The notes: generated by a model from the letters alone, not told the origin. 64,000 nucleotides of DNA from Pseudoalteromonas ostreae (GCF_018069805.1 NZ_JAGPYN010000015.1:62001-126000), one strand, 5' to 3'. Shown: positions 9,708 through 20,255, counted from the stretch's first letter. Numbers and translations: made by a program.

Positions 9708-10778
9708 ATGGCTTCACTTTCACAGCATCGCGTTTATATTCCAACTACTGCACGCGCAAACCAATATATTTTAGCTGAGTTTGTGCCCAGTGCCGATTTA
9801 TACGCACGATTTAGCAATATACAACAATGTTATGAACGTTTAGCACGGCAGCTATTTTCTTCATGTGATGAGTATGAGCTATATAATGTACATTTGATAG
9901 CAAACGATAAGCTCCCAGTTGTTAGATTTCATGAAGAGTCATATTGTTTACAAACCGAAAAGCAAATTTTATTCTTTTATAACCCGCGTTACCATGAAGC
10001 GCATAAATGCATTTATGACAGCCGTAAACCAAGTAAAAAAATTCGTTTGCTTTTCCTTGCCACTGGTGAAGATTTACGTGCTAATGCAGCCATATTTCAT
10101 ACCCGTGTTAAAAAAGTACTCGAATACCTGCAAAGCACATTACTGCTCGATGAAACTGCAATCAAAGTGCGTGATCATCAGCATTTAACCTATGACTTAT
10201 TCGCCAAAGCGAAAGGATGTAAAGAAAGCTACGGTTATAAACTCAGAGGCCTTTATAATCGTTACCAAAGCCGTCATTGTACTCTACCAGTAGAGCATAA
10301 TGAGATGACCTATACCACTTTTTCGATTCCAGTTACACGCACCATTAAAACTCAGTTTCATCATTTGCTGAATAAACCAACATACACAGAGTTTTATCAG
10401 CATTTTTATGACGCATTTATTCAGCAATGTGCCGCAAAAAATTTACATTTAGCGGCAATGGTAGCTAATGGTACAATGCCAATCATAAGAAACTGTAAGA
10501 CTGATAACAACGATGGCAATCTTGAATTGCAAAAGCTGAGCTTCTCAACCGACGCTAAAAATACTCAATACAGTCATTATTGGCGTGATGAAAAACTGGT
10601 GGATTCATTGCAATTTGTTATTGTTGCCAGTGAAAAAGACGAGCAAGGAGTTGGTCACGGTCGTTTTATGAATCAAGTTGAAAGTCTGATCCGTTCACTT
10701 ATAGAACCATTATCGATCAATAAAGAGCGCCAAGATATTACAGTACGATTTTTTCAACATATTAATCATTATCTATAA
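9708..10778 (+). CDS. uncharacterised Alteromonadales protein, possibly DUF3083 family
   Basis: The product has 356 residues, no signal peptide and no membrane segment, so it is probably cytoplasmic. Notable features are paired aromatic and basic stretches: HRVYIPTTARANQY near the N-terminus, KKIRLLFLATGEDLRANA near residue 110, and FYQHFYDAFIQQC. The C-terminal part ends with a helical region and FFQHINHYL. No catalytic motif was recognised. It resembles what is known of DUF3083, a family confined to Alteromonadales, but that rests on recall of length and N-terminus. The start has a strong AAGGAG site 6 bases upstream. It is monocistronic, between a MITE-like element and a convergent GGDEF gene. 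Confidence 0.6.
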   Translation: MASLSQHRVYIPTTARANQYILAEFVPSADLYARFSNIQQCYERLARQLFSSCDEYELYNVHLIANDKLPVVRFHEESYCLQTEKQILFFYNPRYHEAHKCIYDSRKPSKKIRLLFLATGEDLRANAAIFHTRVKKVLEYLQSTLLLDETAIKVRDHQHLTYDLFAKAKGCKESYGYKLRGLYNRYQSRHCTLPVEHNEMTYTTFSIPVTRTIKTQFHHLLNKPTYTEFYQHFYDAFIQQCAAKNLHLAAMVANGTMPIIRNCKTDNNDGNLELQKLSFSTDAKNTQYSHYWRDEKLVDSLQFVIVASEKDEQGVGHGRFMNQVESLIRSLIEPLSINKERQDITVRFFQHINHYL

Positions 10779-10820
10779 TAGCGAGCTTGTGAATAATACA
10801 ACCCTTAAGCTAAGTTTAAA

Positions 10821-12665
10821 TTAACTACAGACCTTATCCCTGCCAATATTTTTGGCACGGTAAAGGTTTGTGTCAGCAACTTTTAATAACGCATTAAGGG
10901 CGAGTCCTGGCTGCATTTGTGCTACACCGGCACTACTAGTTAAAGTGATTTTTTTGTCGGTCAAGCTTAACGATTTTAAACAAACACATAAGTTAGTGAT
11001 AAAATCATGCCCTTGTACAAGTGTTAAGTTTGGCATTACCACAATAAATTCCTCACCACCAAAGCGAGCAAATTGATACTCAGTATTGGCTAAATGTTCA
11101 GTAAGTAACACGCTAAAAGCAATAAGGGCTTGATCACCGATATCATGGCCATATTGATCATTTACTTGTTTAAAATGATCAATATCTAAAATCGCAACTG
11201 AAAAATCTTGTTGCTTCCCGATAAGTTGCGCTGCAATAAAATCGAGGATATAGCGACGGTTATGTGCACCAGTGAGAGGATCAGTATTTGCTCTGCGTTG
11301 ACTTCGTAAATAGGCTCTGCGTTGATTTAATGCGAAAATTGTAATGCTTAATATCGCTAAGATACCAATAACAGAATAAGCTGTTTGTAGCTGCCCTTCT
11401 TTAGCTAACTTATCTAAAGTGATTTGTTGGTATTTTAATTTCTCTTCAGCCAACTGCAATTTTATATCTTGTTGAGTAGATTCAAATTGTGAGCGTGCTT
11501 CCTGCTCAAGTTTCTGCTGCGTTGTTGCTTTTGCTTGCTCTGTAAGCTTAATCAATAATTTCAGTGCATTTGTCGCTTCTTCAAAATGACCTAATTGCTC
11601 GAGGCTTTGCGCCTTTAAGGTGAGTGTATTGCGGCTATAACGGTTATTAAGCGGCCTATCGTAATCAGCCAACAATAACTCTGATGCTTGAGTATATTCA
11701 AGTGCTTGCTCTGGTTGCTGCAATGCTAAAAAAATTTTAGCAAATCCATTATTTAACGCAATTATATGCGCTGGGTTTATAATCACTGTATTGATATAAC
11801 TTTTAGCTAAGTATGACAGTTGTAACGCTTGCGAATAATTTTTTTGTTTCAAAGCAACACTTGCCTTACCTGCCGATGCAAAAAAAAGATAACGCGGTGC
11901 TTTTACCATGGCCGATACCATTATCATTTCTTCATAACAAGCCGCCGCTGGATCAAGTTTCTCAGCCCGTTCATATGTTATACATAGGAGATAGATAATA
12001 GGTAATCCATTGACAACATCACCATTTCTACTGGCAATATCGCGAGCCAAAACTGCATATTGCTCACCTTTCTCAAATAGCGACATGGTCGAATAATATG
12101 CAGCTAAACTATCATAAACATAAAGCATAGTAGTTGAGGACATATTTGAAGTTTTGGCTTCAATGTAGGCATTTTCTATAATTTCTATTGCTTTTGGATA
12201 TTCCTCTTGCCAGAGCAACAAAGCACCTTCAATAGACTCAGCCTGTACCTGCATCTCTAAATCGTTTGCTCGTATAAATGCATTTTGTGCTAAGCGGATT
12301 TGTTTAATACTTTCAGGTAACTGCCCTTCTTCTAAAGAAAAAACACTCCGGTACATTAACCAATAACCTTGGATCCAATCATCGTCCTTAGGTAGTTGTT
12401 GTTGGGCAAGTTCAAAGTAGCTTTTTGAACGTACAATATCACCTTGAAATAAATACAGGCGCGCTAACAAAGTATTATTATAAGCGTGTTCAGCGGGAGA
12501 AATACGCTGCGCCAATTGTATAAGAGCTAATTCTTCGATCAACTGATTTGGTTCAGCTACTGCACGTTGTTCGGTTACTAAAAATTCGGTACGAAATGAA
12601 GTAGATGCGAATAAATTGAAAGAACAAAGGCATACAAGAACGACTGTAAAATTAATTATTCGCAT
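10821..12665 (-). CDS. membrane diguanylate cyclase with periplasmic TPR sensor region
   Basis: A 614-residue protein. A signal peptide (MRIINFTVVLVCLCSFNLFAS) precedes about 370 residues of TPR-like helical repeats, then a Gln/Glu-rich coiled coil. One transmembrane helix follows (AYSVIGILAILSITIFAL), and then a C-terminal GGDEF domain. The active-site signature is intact as RFGGEEFIVV, and TDPLTGAHNRRY is also conserved, so it should make cyclic di-GMP. No RxxD inhibitory site is obvious before the GGEEF. The start at 12665 is chosen because it begins the signal peptide; an upstream start would bury it behind 13 extra residues. The TPR region probably senses a protein or peptide ligand (inference). 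Confidence 0.88.
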   Translation of the reverse strand: MRIINFTVVLVCLCSFNLFASTSFRTEFLVTEQRAVAEPNQLIEELALIQLAQRISPAEHAYNNTLLARLYLFQGDIVRSKSYFELAQQQLPKDDDWIQGYWLMYRSVFSLEEGQLPESIKQIRLAQNAFIRANDLEMQVQAESIEGALLLWQEEYPKAIEIIENAYIEAKTSNMSSTTMLYVYDSLAAYYSTMSLFEKGEQYAVLARDIASRNGDVVNGLPIIYLLCITYERAEKLDPAAACYEEMIMVSAMVKAPRYLFFASAGKASVALKQKNYSQALQLSYLAKSYINTVIINPAHIIALNNGFAKIFLALQQPEQALEYTQASELLLADYDRPLNNRYSRNTLTLKAQSLEQLGHFEEATNALKLLIKLTEQAKATTQQKLEQEARSQFESTQQDIKLQLAEEKLKYQQITLDKLAKEGQLQTAYSVIGILAILSITIFALNQRRAYLRSQRRANTDPLTGAHNRRYILDFIAAQLIGKQQDFSVAILDIDHFKQVNDQYGHDIGDQALIAFSVLLTEHLANTEYQFARFGGEEFIVVMPNLTLVQGHDFITNLCVCLKSLSLTDKKITLTSSAGVAQMQPGLALNALLKVADTNLYRAKNIGRDKVCS

Positions 12666-12833
12666 TACTGCTAGATCTTCGAATGATAAAAAACAATCGC
12701 ACATTATAACGGCAGTTTTGATTATTACTAGTGGACTTTATTAAAACAAGCTATTGATTTTTTATTAATTAAACAACTAGAGATTCTGAAACTTATCATT
12801 ATCTAGACACAATACTTTATAAATAATGGCAAT

Positions 12834-12862
12834 AAAAAAGGCTCACTAAGTGAGCCTTTTTT
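12834..12862 (-). terminator. terminator at the end of the suc operon
   Basis: GGCTCACT-A-AGTGAGCC forms an 8-bp stem flanked by A6 on the left and T6 on the right. It lies 18 bases beyond the sucD stop. The symmetry would allow function in both directions. Confidence 0.88.
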
Positions 12863-12879
12863 CAAAACATAGCGGGTTA

Positions 12880-13752
12880 TTACCAGCCAGTTTTTTCTTT
12901 AAGTGCTTTACCGATATCAGCAAGTGAACGTACAGTTTTTACGCCAGCAGCTTCTAATGCAGCAAATTTCTCATCAGCAGTACCTTTACCGCCAGCGATG
13001 ATTGCGCCAGCATGACCCATACGCTTACCTTCTGGTGCAGTAACACCAGCAATGTAAGAAACAACAGGCTTAGTAACGTTAGCTTTGATGTACTCTGCAG
13101 CTTCTTCTTCTGCAGTACCACCGATTTCACCAATCATTACGATTGCTTCAGTTTGTGGATCTTTTTCGAACATTTCTAAAACGTCGATAAAGTTAGTACC
13201 AGGAATTGGGTCGCCACCAATACCAACACAGGTAGACTGACCGAAACCTGCATCGGTAGTTTGTTTAACAGCTTCGTACGTTAAAGTACCAGAGCGAGAA
13301 ACAATACCTACTTTACCAGGCTTATGAATGTGACCCGGCATGATACCAATCTTAGTCTCACCTGGAGTGATAACACCTGGACAGTTAGGACCGATCATAC
13401 GAGTACCTGTTTGATCTAGTTTAACTTTAACGTCAACCATATCAAGTGTAGGGATACCTTCAGTGATACAAACGATTAGCTCGATGCCAGCATCGATTGC
13501 TTCTAAGATGGCATCTTTACAGAAAGGGGCTGGTACGTAGATAACTGATGCAGTTGCACCAGTTGCTTCTACAGCATCACGTACAGTGTTAAATACTGGA
13601 AGACCAAGGTGCGTTTGACCGCCTTTACCTGGGCTTACACCACCAACCATTTGTGTTCCGTACTCAAGCGCTTGCTCTGAGTGGAAAGTACCTTGGCCAC
13701 CGGTGAAACCTTGACAGATAACTTTTGTATCTTTATTGATTAATACAGACAT
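12880..13752 (-). CDS. sucD: succinyl-CoA synthetase alpha subunit
   Basis: This 290-residue subunit carries the CoA-binding Rossmann domain and the phosphohistidine of succinyl-CoA synthetase, which converts succinyl-CoA to succinate with ATP/GTP formation. [13 protein letters not shown] marks the CoA-binding N-terminus. The active His lies in [15 protein letters not shown] (about 246). Its ATG shares one base with the sucC stop (TAATG), so the two subunits are translationally coupled. Length matches the family. Confidence 0.97.
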   Translation of the reverse strand: MSVLINKDTKVICQGFTGGQGTFHSEQALEYGTQMVGGVSPGKGGQTHLGLPVFNTVRDAVEATGATASVIYVPAPFCKDAILEAIDAGIELIVCITEGIPTLDMVDVKVKLDQTGTRMIGPNCPGVITPGETKIGIMPGHIHKPGKVGIVSRSGTLTYEAVKQTTDAGFGQSTCVGIGGDPIPGTNFIDVLEMFEKDPQTEAIVMIGEIGGTAEEEAAEYIKANVTKPVVSYIAGVTAPEGKRMGHAGAIIAGGKGTADEKFAALEAAGVKTVRSLADIGKALKEKTGW

Positions 13753-14918
13753 TATTTGCCCTCCGCAGCAGCAACAACTTTTTCAGCAGCATCTGTTAGT
13801 GATTCAGCAGCAATGATATCTAGACCTGAATTCTTAAGAACGTCACGACCTAGCTCAGCGTTAGTACCTTCTAAACGTACAACTACAGGTACGTTTACAC
13901 CAACTTCTTTAACTGCACCAATAATGCCTTCTGCGATCATGTCACAACGTACGATACCACCAAAGATGTTAACTAAAACAGCTTTAACGTTATCATCTGA
14001 AAGAATGATTTTGAATGCTTCAGAAACACGTTCTTTAGTCGCACCGCCACCAACATCTAAGAAGTTAGCTGGCTTGCCGCCGTGTAGGTTTACGATGTCC
14101 ATAGTACCCATTGCTAGGCCTGCACCGTTAACCATACAACCAACGTTACCGTCTAATGCAACGTAGTTAAGTTCAAAACTTGCTGCATGTGCTTCACGTG
14201 CATCTTCTTGTGATGGATCGTGGAAATCACGCATTTTAGGTTGACGGTAAAGTGCATTACCATCGATACCGATTTTGCCGTCAAGACAGTGAAGGTTACC
14301 TTCATCAGTGATAACAAGCGGGTTGATTTCAAGTAATGCGAAATCGAAATCAGTAAACATTTTACCAAGACCCATGAATATCTTAACAAACTGCTTCATT
14401 TGCGTTGGGTTAAGACCCAATTTAAAACCTAGTTCACGTGCTTGGTAAGCTTGAGGACCTACTAATGGGTCGATCTCTGCTTTGTGGATAAGCTCTGGTG
14501 TTTCTTCAGCAACAGTTTCAATTTCAACACCGCCTTCAGTAGACGCCATGAAAACAACTTTGCGAGATGCACGGTCAACAACTGCACCTAAGTACAATTC
14601 GTTGGCGATATCAGTACAGCTTTCTACTAAAATTTTAGCAACTGGCTGACCATTCTCGTCTGTTTGGTAAGTAACTAGGTTTTTACCTAACCAGTTAGCT
14701 GCAAACGCTTTAACTTCGTCGATAGTTTTAACTAGCTTTACACCGCCAGCTTTACCACGTCCACCTGCGTGAACCTGAGTTTTAACAACCCACATATCAC
14801 CGCCGATTTTCTCAGCAGCTGCTGCAGCTTCTTCAGGTGTATCGCACGCGAAACCCTGAGAAACTGGTAAACCATATTCGGCAAAAAGTTGTTTTGCCTG
14901 ATACTCATGCAAATTCAT
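13752..14918 (-). CDS. sucC: succinyl-CoA synthetase beta subunit (ATP-grasp)
   Basis: This 388-residue subunit has the ATP-grasp fold ([19 protein letters not shown] near 45-63) and the succinate/CoA ligase domain ([21 protein letters not shown] motif). It works with SucD in the TCA cycle. Length equals E. coli SucC. It follows sucB after a 177-base gap containing a strong terminator, so its expression may depend on readthrough or a separate promoter. Codon use is highly biased, as expected for an abundant enzyme. Confidence 0.97.
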   Translation of the reverse strand: MNLHEYQAKQLFAEYGLPVSQGFACDTPEEAAAAAEKIGGDMWVVKTQVHAGGRGKAGGVKLVKTIDEVKAFAANWLGKNLVTYQTDENGQPVAKILVESCTDIANELYLGAVVDRASRKVVFMASTEGGVEIETVAEETPELIHKAEIDPLVGPQAYQARELGFKLGLNPTQMKQFVKIFMGLGKMFTDFDFALLEINPLVITDEGNLHCLDGKIGIDGNALYRQPKMRDFHDPSQEDAREAHAASFELNYVALDGNVGCMVNGAGLAMGTMDIVNLHGGKPANFLDVGGGATKERVSEAFKIILSDDNVKAVLVNIFGGIVRCDMIAEGIIGAVKEVGVNVPVVVRLEGTNAELGRDVLKNSGLDIIAAESLTDAAEKVVAAAEGK

Positions 14919-15043
14919 GATGCTTTATCCAATTTTTTATACTAAAAGAGCTGACTATTTTTACAAATAAACAGCTATCCCAAATTGCGCAACTAGTATA
15001 GATCCCAAGGCTTAACATGAAAACCCCAGTTAGACTAATAGAC

Positions 15044-15077
15044 ACAAAAAAAAAGCTGTGAATGCGACTCACAGCTT
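15044..15077 (-). terminator. intra-operon terminator between sucB and sucC
   Basis: The hairpin has a 9-bp perfect stem, AAGCTGTGA / TCACAGCTT, and a 7-base loop. It is followed on the minus strand by a run of nine or more T. It starts 19 bases after sucB, so most sdh-sucAB transcripts should stop here before sucC. Confidence 0.85.
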
Positions 15078-15095
15078 ACATTTCATACAACTGAA

Positions 15096-16619
15096 TTAAA
15101 CATCCAGTAATAGGCGCGTTGGATCTTCGAGCAACTCTTTAATAGTCACTAGGAATCCAACTGATTCCTTACCATCTATTTGGCGATGATCATAAGATAA
15201 TGCCAAATACATCATAGGCAGAATTTCAACTTTACCATTAACAGCCATTGGACGATCTTGGATTTTATGCATACCCAAAATAGACGACTGCGGTAAATTG
15301 ATGATAGGTGTTGATAGTAACGAACCGAACACACCACCGTTAGTGATAGTGAAGTTACCACCCGTCATGTCGTCAAGTGTTAACTTGCCATCACGACCTT
15401 TAAGTGCTAATTCACGAATACCTTTTTCGATTTCAGCAACAGATAGCTTATCGCAATCTTTTAGTACTGGAGTCACTAGGCCTCGTGGCGTAGAAACTGC
15501 AATGCTGATATCAAAATAGTTGTGGTATACGATATCATCGCCATCAATTGATGCATTTACATCAGGGAAACGTTTTAGTGCTTCAGTGACCGCTTTCACG
15601 TAAAAAGACATGAAACCTAAACGGATACCGTGACGCTTTTCGAACACTTCTTGATACTGCTTACGAAGATCCATGATTGGTTTCATGTTAACTTCGTTAA
15701 ATGTCGTTAACATTGCAGTAGAGTTTTTTGCTTCAAGAAGACGATTAGCAATGGTTTTACGTAAACGTGTCATAGGAACGCGTTTTTGTGTACGGTCACC
15801 CATAGGTGCCGCTGGCGCTGCTTCAGCTTTCGCCGCAGGTGCTGGTGACTTCAAGAATTGATCAACATCTTCTTTTGTTACACGACCATTTTTACCAGAG
15901 CCTTTAATTTTAGACGCGTCTAGGCCTTTCTCAGCAATTAAACGACGCACTGATGGTGTTAACACATCTGAACTATCAGTTGAACTTTCATCTTTAGCCG
16001 CTGCTGGTGCATCCGCTTTTGCGTCAGATTTAGCGGGTGCTGCACCAGCTTTAACTTTACCGATAACTTGGTCACCCAGAACTGTATCGCCTTCTGCGTG
16101 AATGATTTCACCCATTACGCCATCTTCTTGAGCAACAACTTCAAGAACAACTTTATCAGTTTCGATATCAACTAGGTTTTGGTCGCGTGTTACTGCGTCA
16201 CCTGGTTGCACATGCCAAGTAGCTACTGTCGCGTCTGCGACTGATTCTGGAAGTACAGGTACTTTAATGTCCACTTCTTTACCTTCTGATGCTGGTGCTG
16301 ATTGCGCCGCTGGCGCGTTTTCTTGTTTGTCTGAAGCTGGTGCAGCTTCTCTCTTTGCGTCTTCAGTTGGCGCAGCTGCATCAGCGTCACCAATGATACC
16401 GATCACTTGGTCGCCAAGTACGGTTGCACCTTCTTCTTGTGAAATTTCAGTGATCACACCGTCATGTGGTGCAACAACTTCTAAAACAACTTTGTCTGTT
16501 TCAATATCTACTAAGTTCTGATCACGGCTTACTTTGTCGCCAACACTTACATGCCATGTAGCAACGGAAGCATCAGCAACCGACTCAGGAAGAACAGGAA
16601 CTTTAATTTCTGTGCTCAT
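15096..16619 (-). CDS. sucB: 2-oxoglutarate dehydrogenase E2, dihydrolipoyl succinyltransferase with two lipoyl domains
   Basis: E2 of the 2-oxoglutarate dehydrogenase complex transfers succinyl groups to CoA. The 507-residue protein has two lipoyl domains, at about 4-78 and 117-191. Each carries the lipoylated lysine in [11 protein letters not shown] (K43 and K156). An Ala/Pro linker leads to the E1/E3-binding domain (about 218-255) and the catalytic domain with SYDHRQIDG (H478, D482). E. coli SucB has one lipoyl domain and 405 residues, so the extra 100 residues reflect an internal duplication. It begins 3 bases after sucA ends. Confidence 0.97.
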   Translation of the reverse strand: MSTEIKVPVLPESVADASVATWHVSVGDKVSRDQNLVDIETDKVVLEVVAPHDGVITEISQEEGATVLGDQVIGIIGDADAAAPTEDAKREAAPASDKQENAPAAQSAPASEGKEVDIKVPVLPESVADATVATWHVQPGDAVTRDQNLVDIETDKVVLEVVAQEDGVMGEIIHAEGDTVLGDQVIGKVKAGAAPAKSDAKADAPAAAKDESSTDSSDVLTPSVRRLIAEKGLDASKIKGSGKNGRVTKEDVDQFLKSPAPAAKAEAAPAAPMGDRTQKRVPMTRLRKTIANRLLEAKNSTAMLTTFNEVNMKPIMDLRKQYQEVFEKRHGIRLGFMSFYVKAVTEALKRFPDVNASIDGDDIVYHNYFDISIAVSTPRGLVTPVLKDCDKLSVAEIEKGIRELALKGRDGKLTLDDMTGGNFTITNGGVFGSLLSTPIINLPQSSILGMHKIQDRPMAVNGKVEILPMMYLALSYDHRQIDGKESVGFLVTIKELLEDPTRLLLDV

Positions 16620-16622
16620 TGC

Positions 16623-19442
16623 TTATCCTTTATTTTCAATAGTAAGCGCGTCTGCGACTAGCGCTTGTTGTTCTTTAGTATGCACTGACATATAACCACA
16701 CGCTGGAGAGGCAGAGGCTTTACGGCCTGCATATTTAAGCTTCGCACCTTGTGGAATTGCATCTACAAAGTGATGTTGTGAACAATACCAAGCACCTTGG
16801 TTTTGCGGCTCCTCTTGACACCAAACAAAATCTTTCACATGTTGATAACGCGCCATAATGGCATCCATTTCATCATGTGGGAACGGGTATAACTGTTCAA
16901 CCCGCACAATAGCAATATTGTTAAGTTCAAGCTTACGACGCTCTTGTAATAGCTCGTAGTACACTTTACCACTACAGAAAACTACACGTTCAACGCTATC
17001 TGCATCAATATCATCGATTTCGTCGATCATATTGTGGAACACACCTTCTGATAGCTCTTCAAGTGAAGATGTCGCAAGTGGATGGCGTAATAACGATTTA
17101 GGTGTCATAACTATCAGTGGACGACGTAGTGGTCTAACTGATTGACGACGTAACATTGCATAGACTTGTGCAGGAGTAGATGGTACACACACTTGCATAT
17201 TGTGATCAGCACACAGCTGTAAGAAACGCTCTAAACGTGCAGAACTGTGCTCAGGACCTTGCCCTTCATAACCATGTGGTAACAAAATTGTCAGACCACA
17301 CAAACGGCCCCATTTTTGCTCACCGGAACTTAAGAATTGGTCAAAAACAACTTGTGCGCCGTTAGCAAAATCACCAAACTGTGCTTCCCATAGTACCAGT
17401 GATGTTGGCTCTGCTGTCGCGTAACCATATTCAAACGCCACAACCGCTTCTTCTGAAAGCACTGAGTCAAATACTTGGAAAGTACCTTGATCTTCGCTTA
17501 AGTGCTGTAAAGGCGTGTAAGTGGCCCCATCAGTTTGACTATGAACAACGGCATGACGGTGGAAGAAAGTACCACGCCCTGAATCTTGGCCTGTTAAACG
17601 AATATCAGTGCCTTCGGTTGCAATTGTTGCATAAGCAAGTGTTTCTGCCATACCCCAATCAAGCGGTTTTTCACCAGCGGCCATTAACTTACGATCATCG
17701 TAAATCTTTTTAACACGAGACTGTGCTTTATATTGTTCAGGGTAATTTGCAATTTTGTTACCCAGCTCTTTTAATTTTTCAACTGGCACACTTGCATCGT
17801 AATCAACACTCCATTCATGGCCTACATATTTAGCCCAATCAGAGGAGTGTGATGTTTCTGGTTGAATTTCTTCAACAACACAATTGCCTTCGTCTAAACC
17901 ATTACGGTAGTCATCAGCCAGTGCTTTAATTTCATCTTCAGTAAACGAGCCTTCACCCATTAACTGATCTGCGTAGATCAAACGTGGCACCGGGTGTTTT
18001 TTGATTTTTTGGTACATGATCGGTTGAGTCGCATTTGGCTCATCCGCTTCATTATGGCCGTGACGACGATAACAAACTAAGTCAATAACCACATCACGTT
18101 TAAATTGATTTCTAAAATCAAGCGCGATTTGCGTGACAAATGCAACCGCTTCAGGATCATCAGAATTTACGTGGAAAATGGGTGATTGCACCATTTTTGC
18201 GATGTCAGTACAGTAATCTGTTGAACGAACATCGTGTTGTTTGCTTGTCGTAAAACCAACTTGGTTGTTCACTACAATGCGAATACTACCACCACAACTA
18301 AACGCATTTGTTTGCGATAAGTTAAAGGTTTCTTGAACAACACCTTGGCCTGCCACTGCCGAGTCACCATGAATGGTGATAGGTAGTGCTTTAATACCTG
18401 AACTGTCACCCAAACGGTCTAAACGTGCACGAACCGAGCCCATAACTACTGGGTTTACGATTTCAAGATGTGATGGGTTAAAGGCAAGCGCCATATGAAC
18501 TTTGCCACCTGAAGTCGCAAAATCTGAAGAGTAACCCATGTGGTATTTAACATCACCTGAGCTTAATGTTTCTTTATGCTTACCAGCAAACTCATCAAAT
18601 AGTTCTGATGGGTTTTTACCAAGCACATTAACAAGGACATTTAAGCGACCACGGTGAGCCATCCCAATAACCGCTTCTTGTTGGCCACTTTCGCCAGCAC
18701 GGTGAATAAGCTCTTTCAGCATCGGTACTAACGCATCACCACCTTCGAGTGAGAAACGCTTAGCACCTGGGAACTTAGCCCCTAAATACTTTTCAAGACC
18801 ATCGGCTGCGGTTAATCCTTTGAGGATACGCAACTTTTCTTCTTTACTGAATGTTGGTCGTGATTGCACTGATTCTAAACGTTGTTGTAACCAACGTTTT
18901 TCTTCAGTTGATGTGATGTGCATATACTCAGCGCCTACAGAACCACAGTACGTAGTCATTAGCGCCTGATATAACTCACCTAAAGGCATGGTATCGCGGC
19001 CTACGGCAAACGATCCCACGTTAAATTCACGGTCAAAATCAGCTTTAGATAATTCATGATATTCAAGCTCTAAGTCTCGAACACGTTCGCGTTGCCAAAT
19101 GCCTAATGGATCTAGGTTAGCATTTTGGTGACCACGGAAACGGAAAGCATTTATAAGCTGGAGAACTTTGACTTGTTTAGGGTCACTGCTCCCACCTTCT
19201 GCTATCACTACTTCTCTATGCTTGTTTTTCGCAAGCGCCGCAAACTGTGCACGAACTTCGGAATGCTTAACCTCAACATCCACACCATCAACTTTTGGTA
19301 ATTGTTCGAACACTTCTCGCCATTCTTCTGGCACAGAAGTCGCATTGTCTAAATACGCTTCATAAAGCTCTTCTATATAAGCAACGTTGCCGCCGTTTAA
19401 ATGTGAAGATTCTAGCCATGCCTTCATCACACCTTCGTGCAT
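16623..19442 (-). CDS. sucA: 2-oxoglutarate dehydrogenase E1 component
   Basis: This 939-residue thiamine-dependent E1 decarboxylates 2-oxoglutarate and succinylates E2. The N-terminal SucB-binding segment (MKAWLESSHLNGGN) is present. Substrate and TPP regions include GMAHRGRLNVLVNVLGK, NPSHLEIVNPVVMGS and RRHGHNEADEP. The transketolase pyrimidine domain follows with RGTFFHRHAVVH and the C-terminal QEEPQNQGAW. Length matches E. coli SucA (933). It sits 86 bases downstream of sdhB, across a hairpin at 19485-19512. Confidence 0.98.
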   Translation of the reverse strand: MHEGVMKAWLESSHLNGGNVAYIEELYEAYLDNATSVPEEWREVFEQLPKVDGVDVEVKHSEVRAQFAALAKNKHREVVIAEGGSSDPKQVKVLQLINAFRFRGHQNANLDPLGIWQRERVRDLELEYHELSKADFDREFNVGSFAVGRDTMPLGELYQALMTTYCGSVGAEYMHITSTEEKRWLQQRLESVQSRPTFSKEEKLRILKGLTAADGLEKYLGAKFPGAKRFSLEGGDALVPMLKELIHRAGESGQQEAVIGMAHRGRLNVLVNVLGKNPSELFDEFAGKHKETLSSGDVKYHMGYSSDFATSGGKVHMALAFNPSHLEIVNPVVMGSVRARLDRLGDSSGIKALPITIHGDSAVAGQGVVQETFNLSQTNAFSCGGSIRIVVNNQVGFTTSKQHDVRSTDYCTDIAKMVQSPIFHVNSDDPEAVAFVTQIALDFRNQFKRDVVIDLVCYRRHGHNEADEPNATQPIMYQKIKKHPVPRLIYADQLMGEGSFTEDEIKALADDYRNGLDEGNCVVEEIQPETSHSSDWAKYVGHEWSVDYDASVPVEKLKELGNKIANYPEQYKAQSRVKKIYDDRKLMAAGEKPLDWGMAETLAYATIATEGTDIRLTGQDSGRGTFFHRHAVVHSQTDGATYTPLQHLSEDQGTFQVFDSVLSEEAVVAFEYGYATAEPTSLVLWEAQFGDFANGAQVVFDQFLSSGEQKWGRLCGLTILLPHGYEGQGPEHSSARLERFLQLCADHNMQVCVPSTPAQVYAMLRRQSVRPLRRPLIVMTPKSLLRHPLATSSLEELSEGVFHNMIDEIDDIDADSVERVVFCSGKVYYELLQERRKLELNNIAIVRVEQLYPFPHDEMDAIMARYQHVKDFVWCQEEPQNQGAWYCSQHHFVDAIPQGAKLKYAGRKASASPACGYMSVHTKEQQALVADALTIENKG

Positions 19443-19484
19443 TTATAAGCCCTTTTCTTTAGCGCAGAAATTAATTGTTATAAC

Positions 19485-19512
19485 AAGATGGCTAATTCAC
19501 ATTAGCCATCTT
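19485..19512 (-). other. 12-bp-stem hairpin in the sdhB-sucA intercistronic region
   Basis: AAGATGGCTAAT and ATTAGCCATCTT form a perfect 12-bp stem with a TCAC loop (plus-strand reading). No T-run follows on the minus strand, so it does not look like an intrinsic terminator. An mRNA processing or stability element between the sdh and suc messages is more likely (inference). Confidence 0.6.
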
Positions 19513-19528
19513 ACATTTATCAATATCA

Positions 19529-20245
19529 TTAAACCGAACGGCTTATTAACATTGATTTGATTTGTCCGATTGCCTTAGTTGGATTAAGACCTTTAGGACA
19601 AACGCTAACACAGTTCATAATACTGTGACAACGGAACACGCTGAATGCATCGTCTAAGTCAGCTAAACGTTCTTCTGTTGCTGTATCTCGGCTATCAGCC
19701 AAGAAACGGTAAGCATGTAGAAGACCAGCTGGACCTATGAACTTGTCTGGATTCCACCAAAACGAAGGACACGATGTTGAACAACATGCACATAGAATAC
19801 ACTCATATAAGCCATCTAACTTGTCGCGTTCTTCGATAGATTGAAGACGTTCACCCGCCGCTGGCGTGTCATTAATTAAGTATGGTTTAACTTTTTCGTA
19901 TTGAGTGTAGAACTGACTCATGTCAATAACAAGGTCACGCACCACAGGTAAACCGGGTAATGGACGAATTACGATTTTACCTTTGCCACCTTTTTGCAGC
20001 GTAGATAAAGGAGTAATACATGCTAAACCATTTTTACCATTCATGTTAACACCGTCAGAACCACATACACCTTCACGGCATGAGCGACGAAATGATAACG
20101 TTGGATCTTGCTCTTTTAATAATAAAAGTGCATCCAATACCATCATGTCGTGGCCTTCTTCCGTTTGCAAAGTATATTCTTGCATACGGGGGGCGTTATC
20201 AATATCTGGATTGTAACGATAAACAGAAAATTGTACTTGTGCCAT
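19529..20245 (-). CDS. sdhB: succinate dehydrogenase iron-sulfur subunit
   Basis: The 238-residue iron-sulfur subunit relays electrons from SdhA to quinone. Cluster ligands are visible: CREGVCGSDG for 2Fe-2S, CILCACCSTSCP for 4Fe-4S, and CHSIMNCVSVCPKGLNP for 3Fe-4S. The ATG at 20245 is preferred to an upstream in-frame start because AGGAG lies 7-8 bases upstream and the length equals E. coli SdhB. It follows sdhA by 10 bases. Confidence 0.97.
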   Translation of the reverse strand: MAQVQFSVYRYNPDIDNAPRMQEYTLQTEEGHDMMVLDALLLLKEQDPTLSFRRSCREGVCGSDGVNMNGKNGLACITPLSTLQKGGKGKIVIRPLPGLPVVRDLVIDMSQFYTQYEKVKPYLINDTPAAGERLQSIEERDKLDGLYECILCACCSTSCPSFWWNPDKFIGPAGLLHAYRFLADSRDTATEERLADLDDAFSVFRCHSIMNCVSVCPKGLNPTKAIGQIKSMLISRSV

Positions 20246-20255
20246 CGTCTCGCTC

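Noticed and set aside
13756..14166. 136-codon open frame antisense to sucC
   Set aside because: Strong codon bias of sucC leaves open frames on the opposite strand; no ribosome site or recognisable domain.
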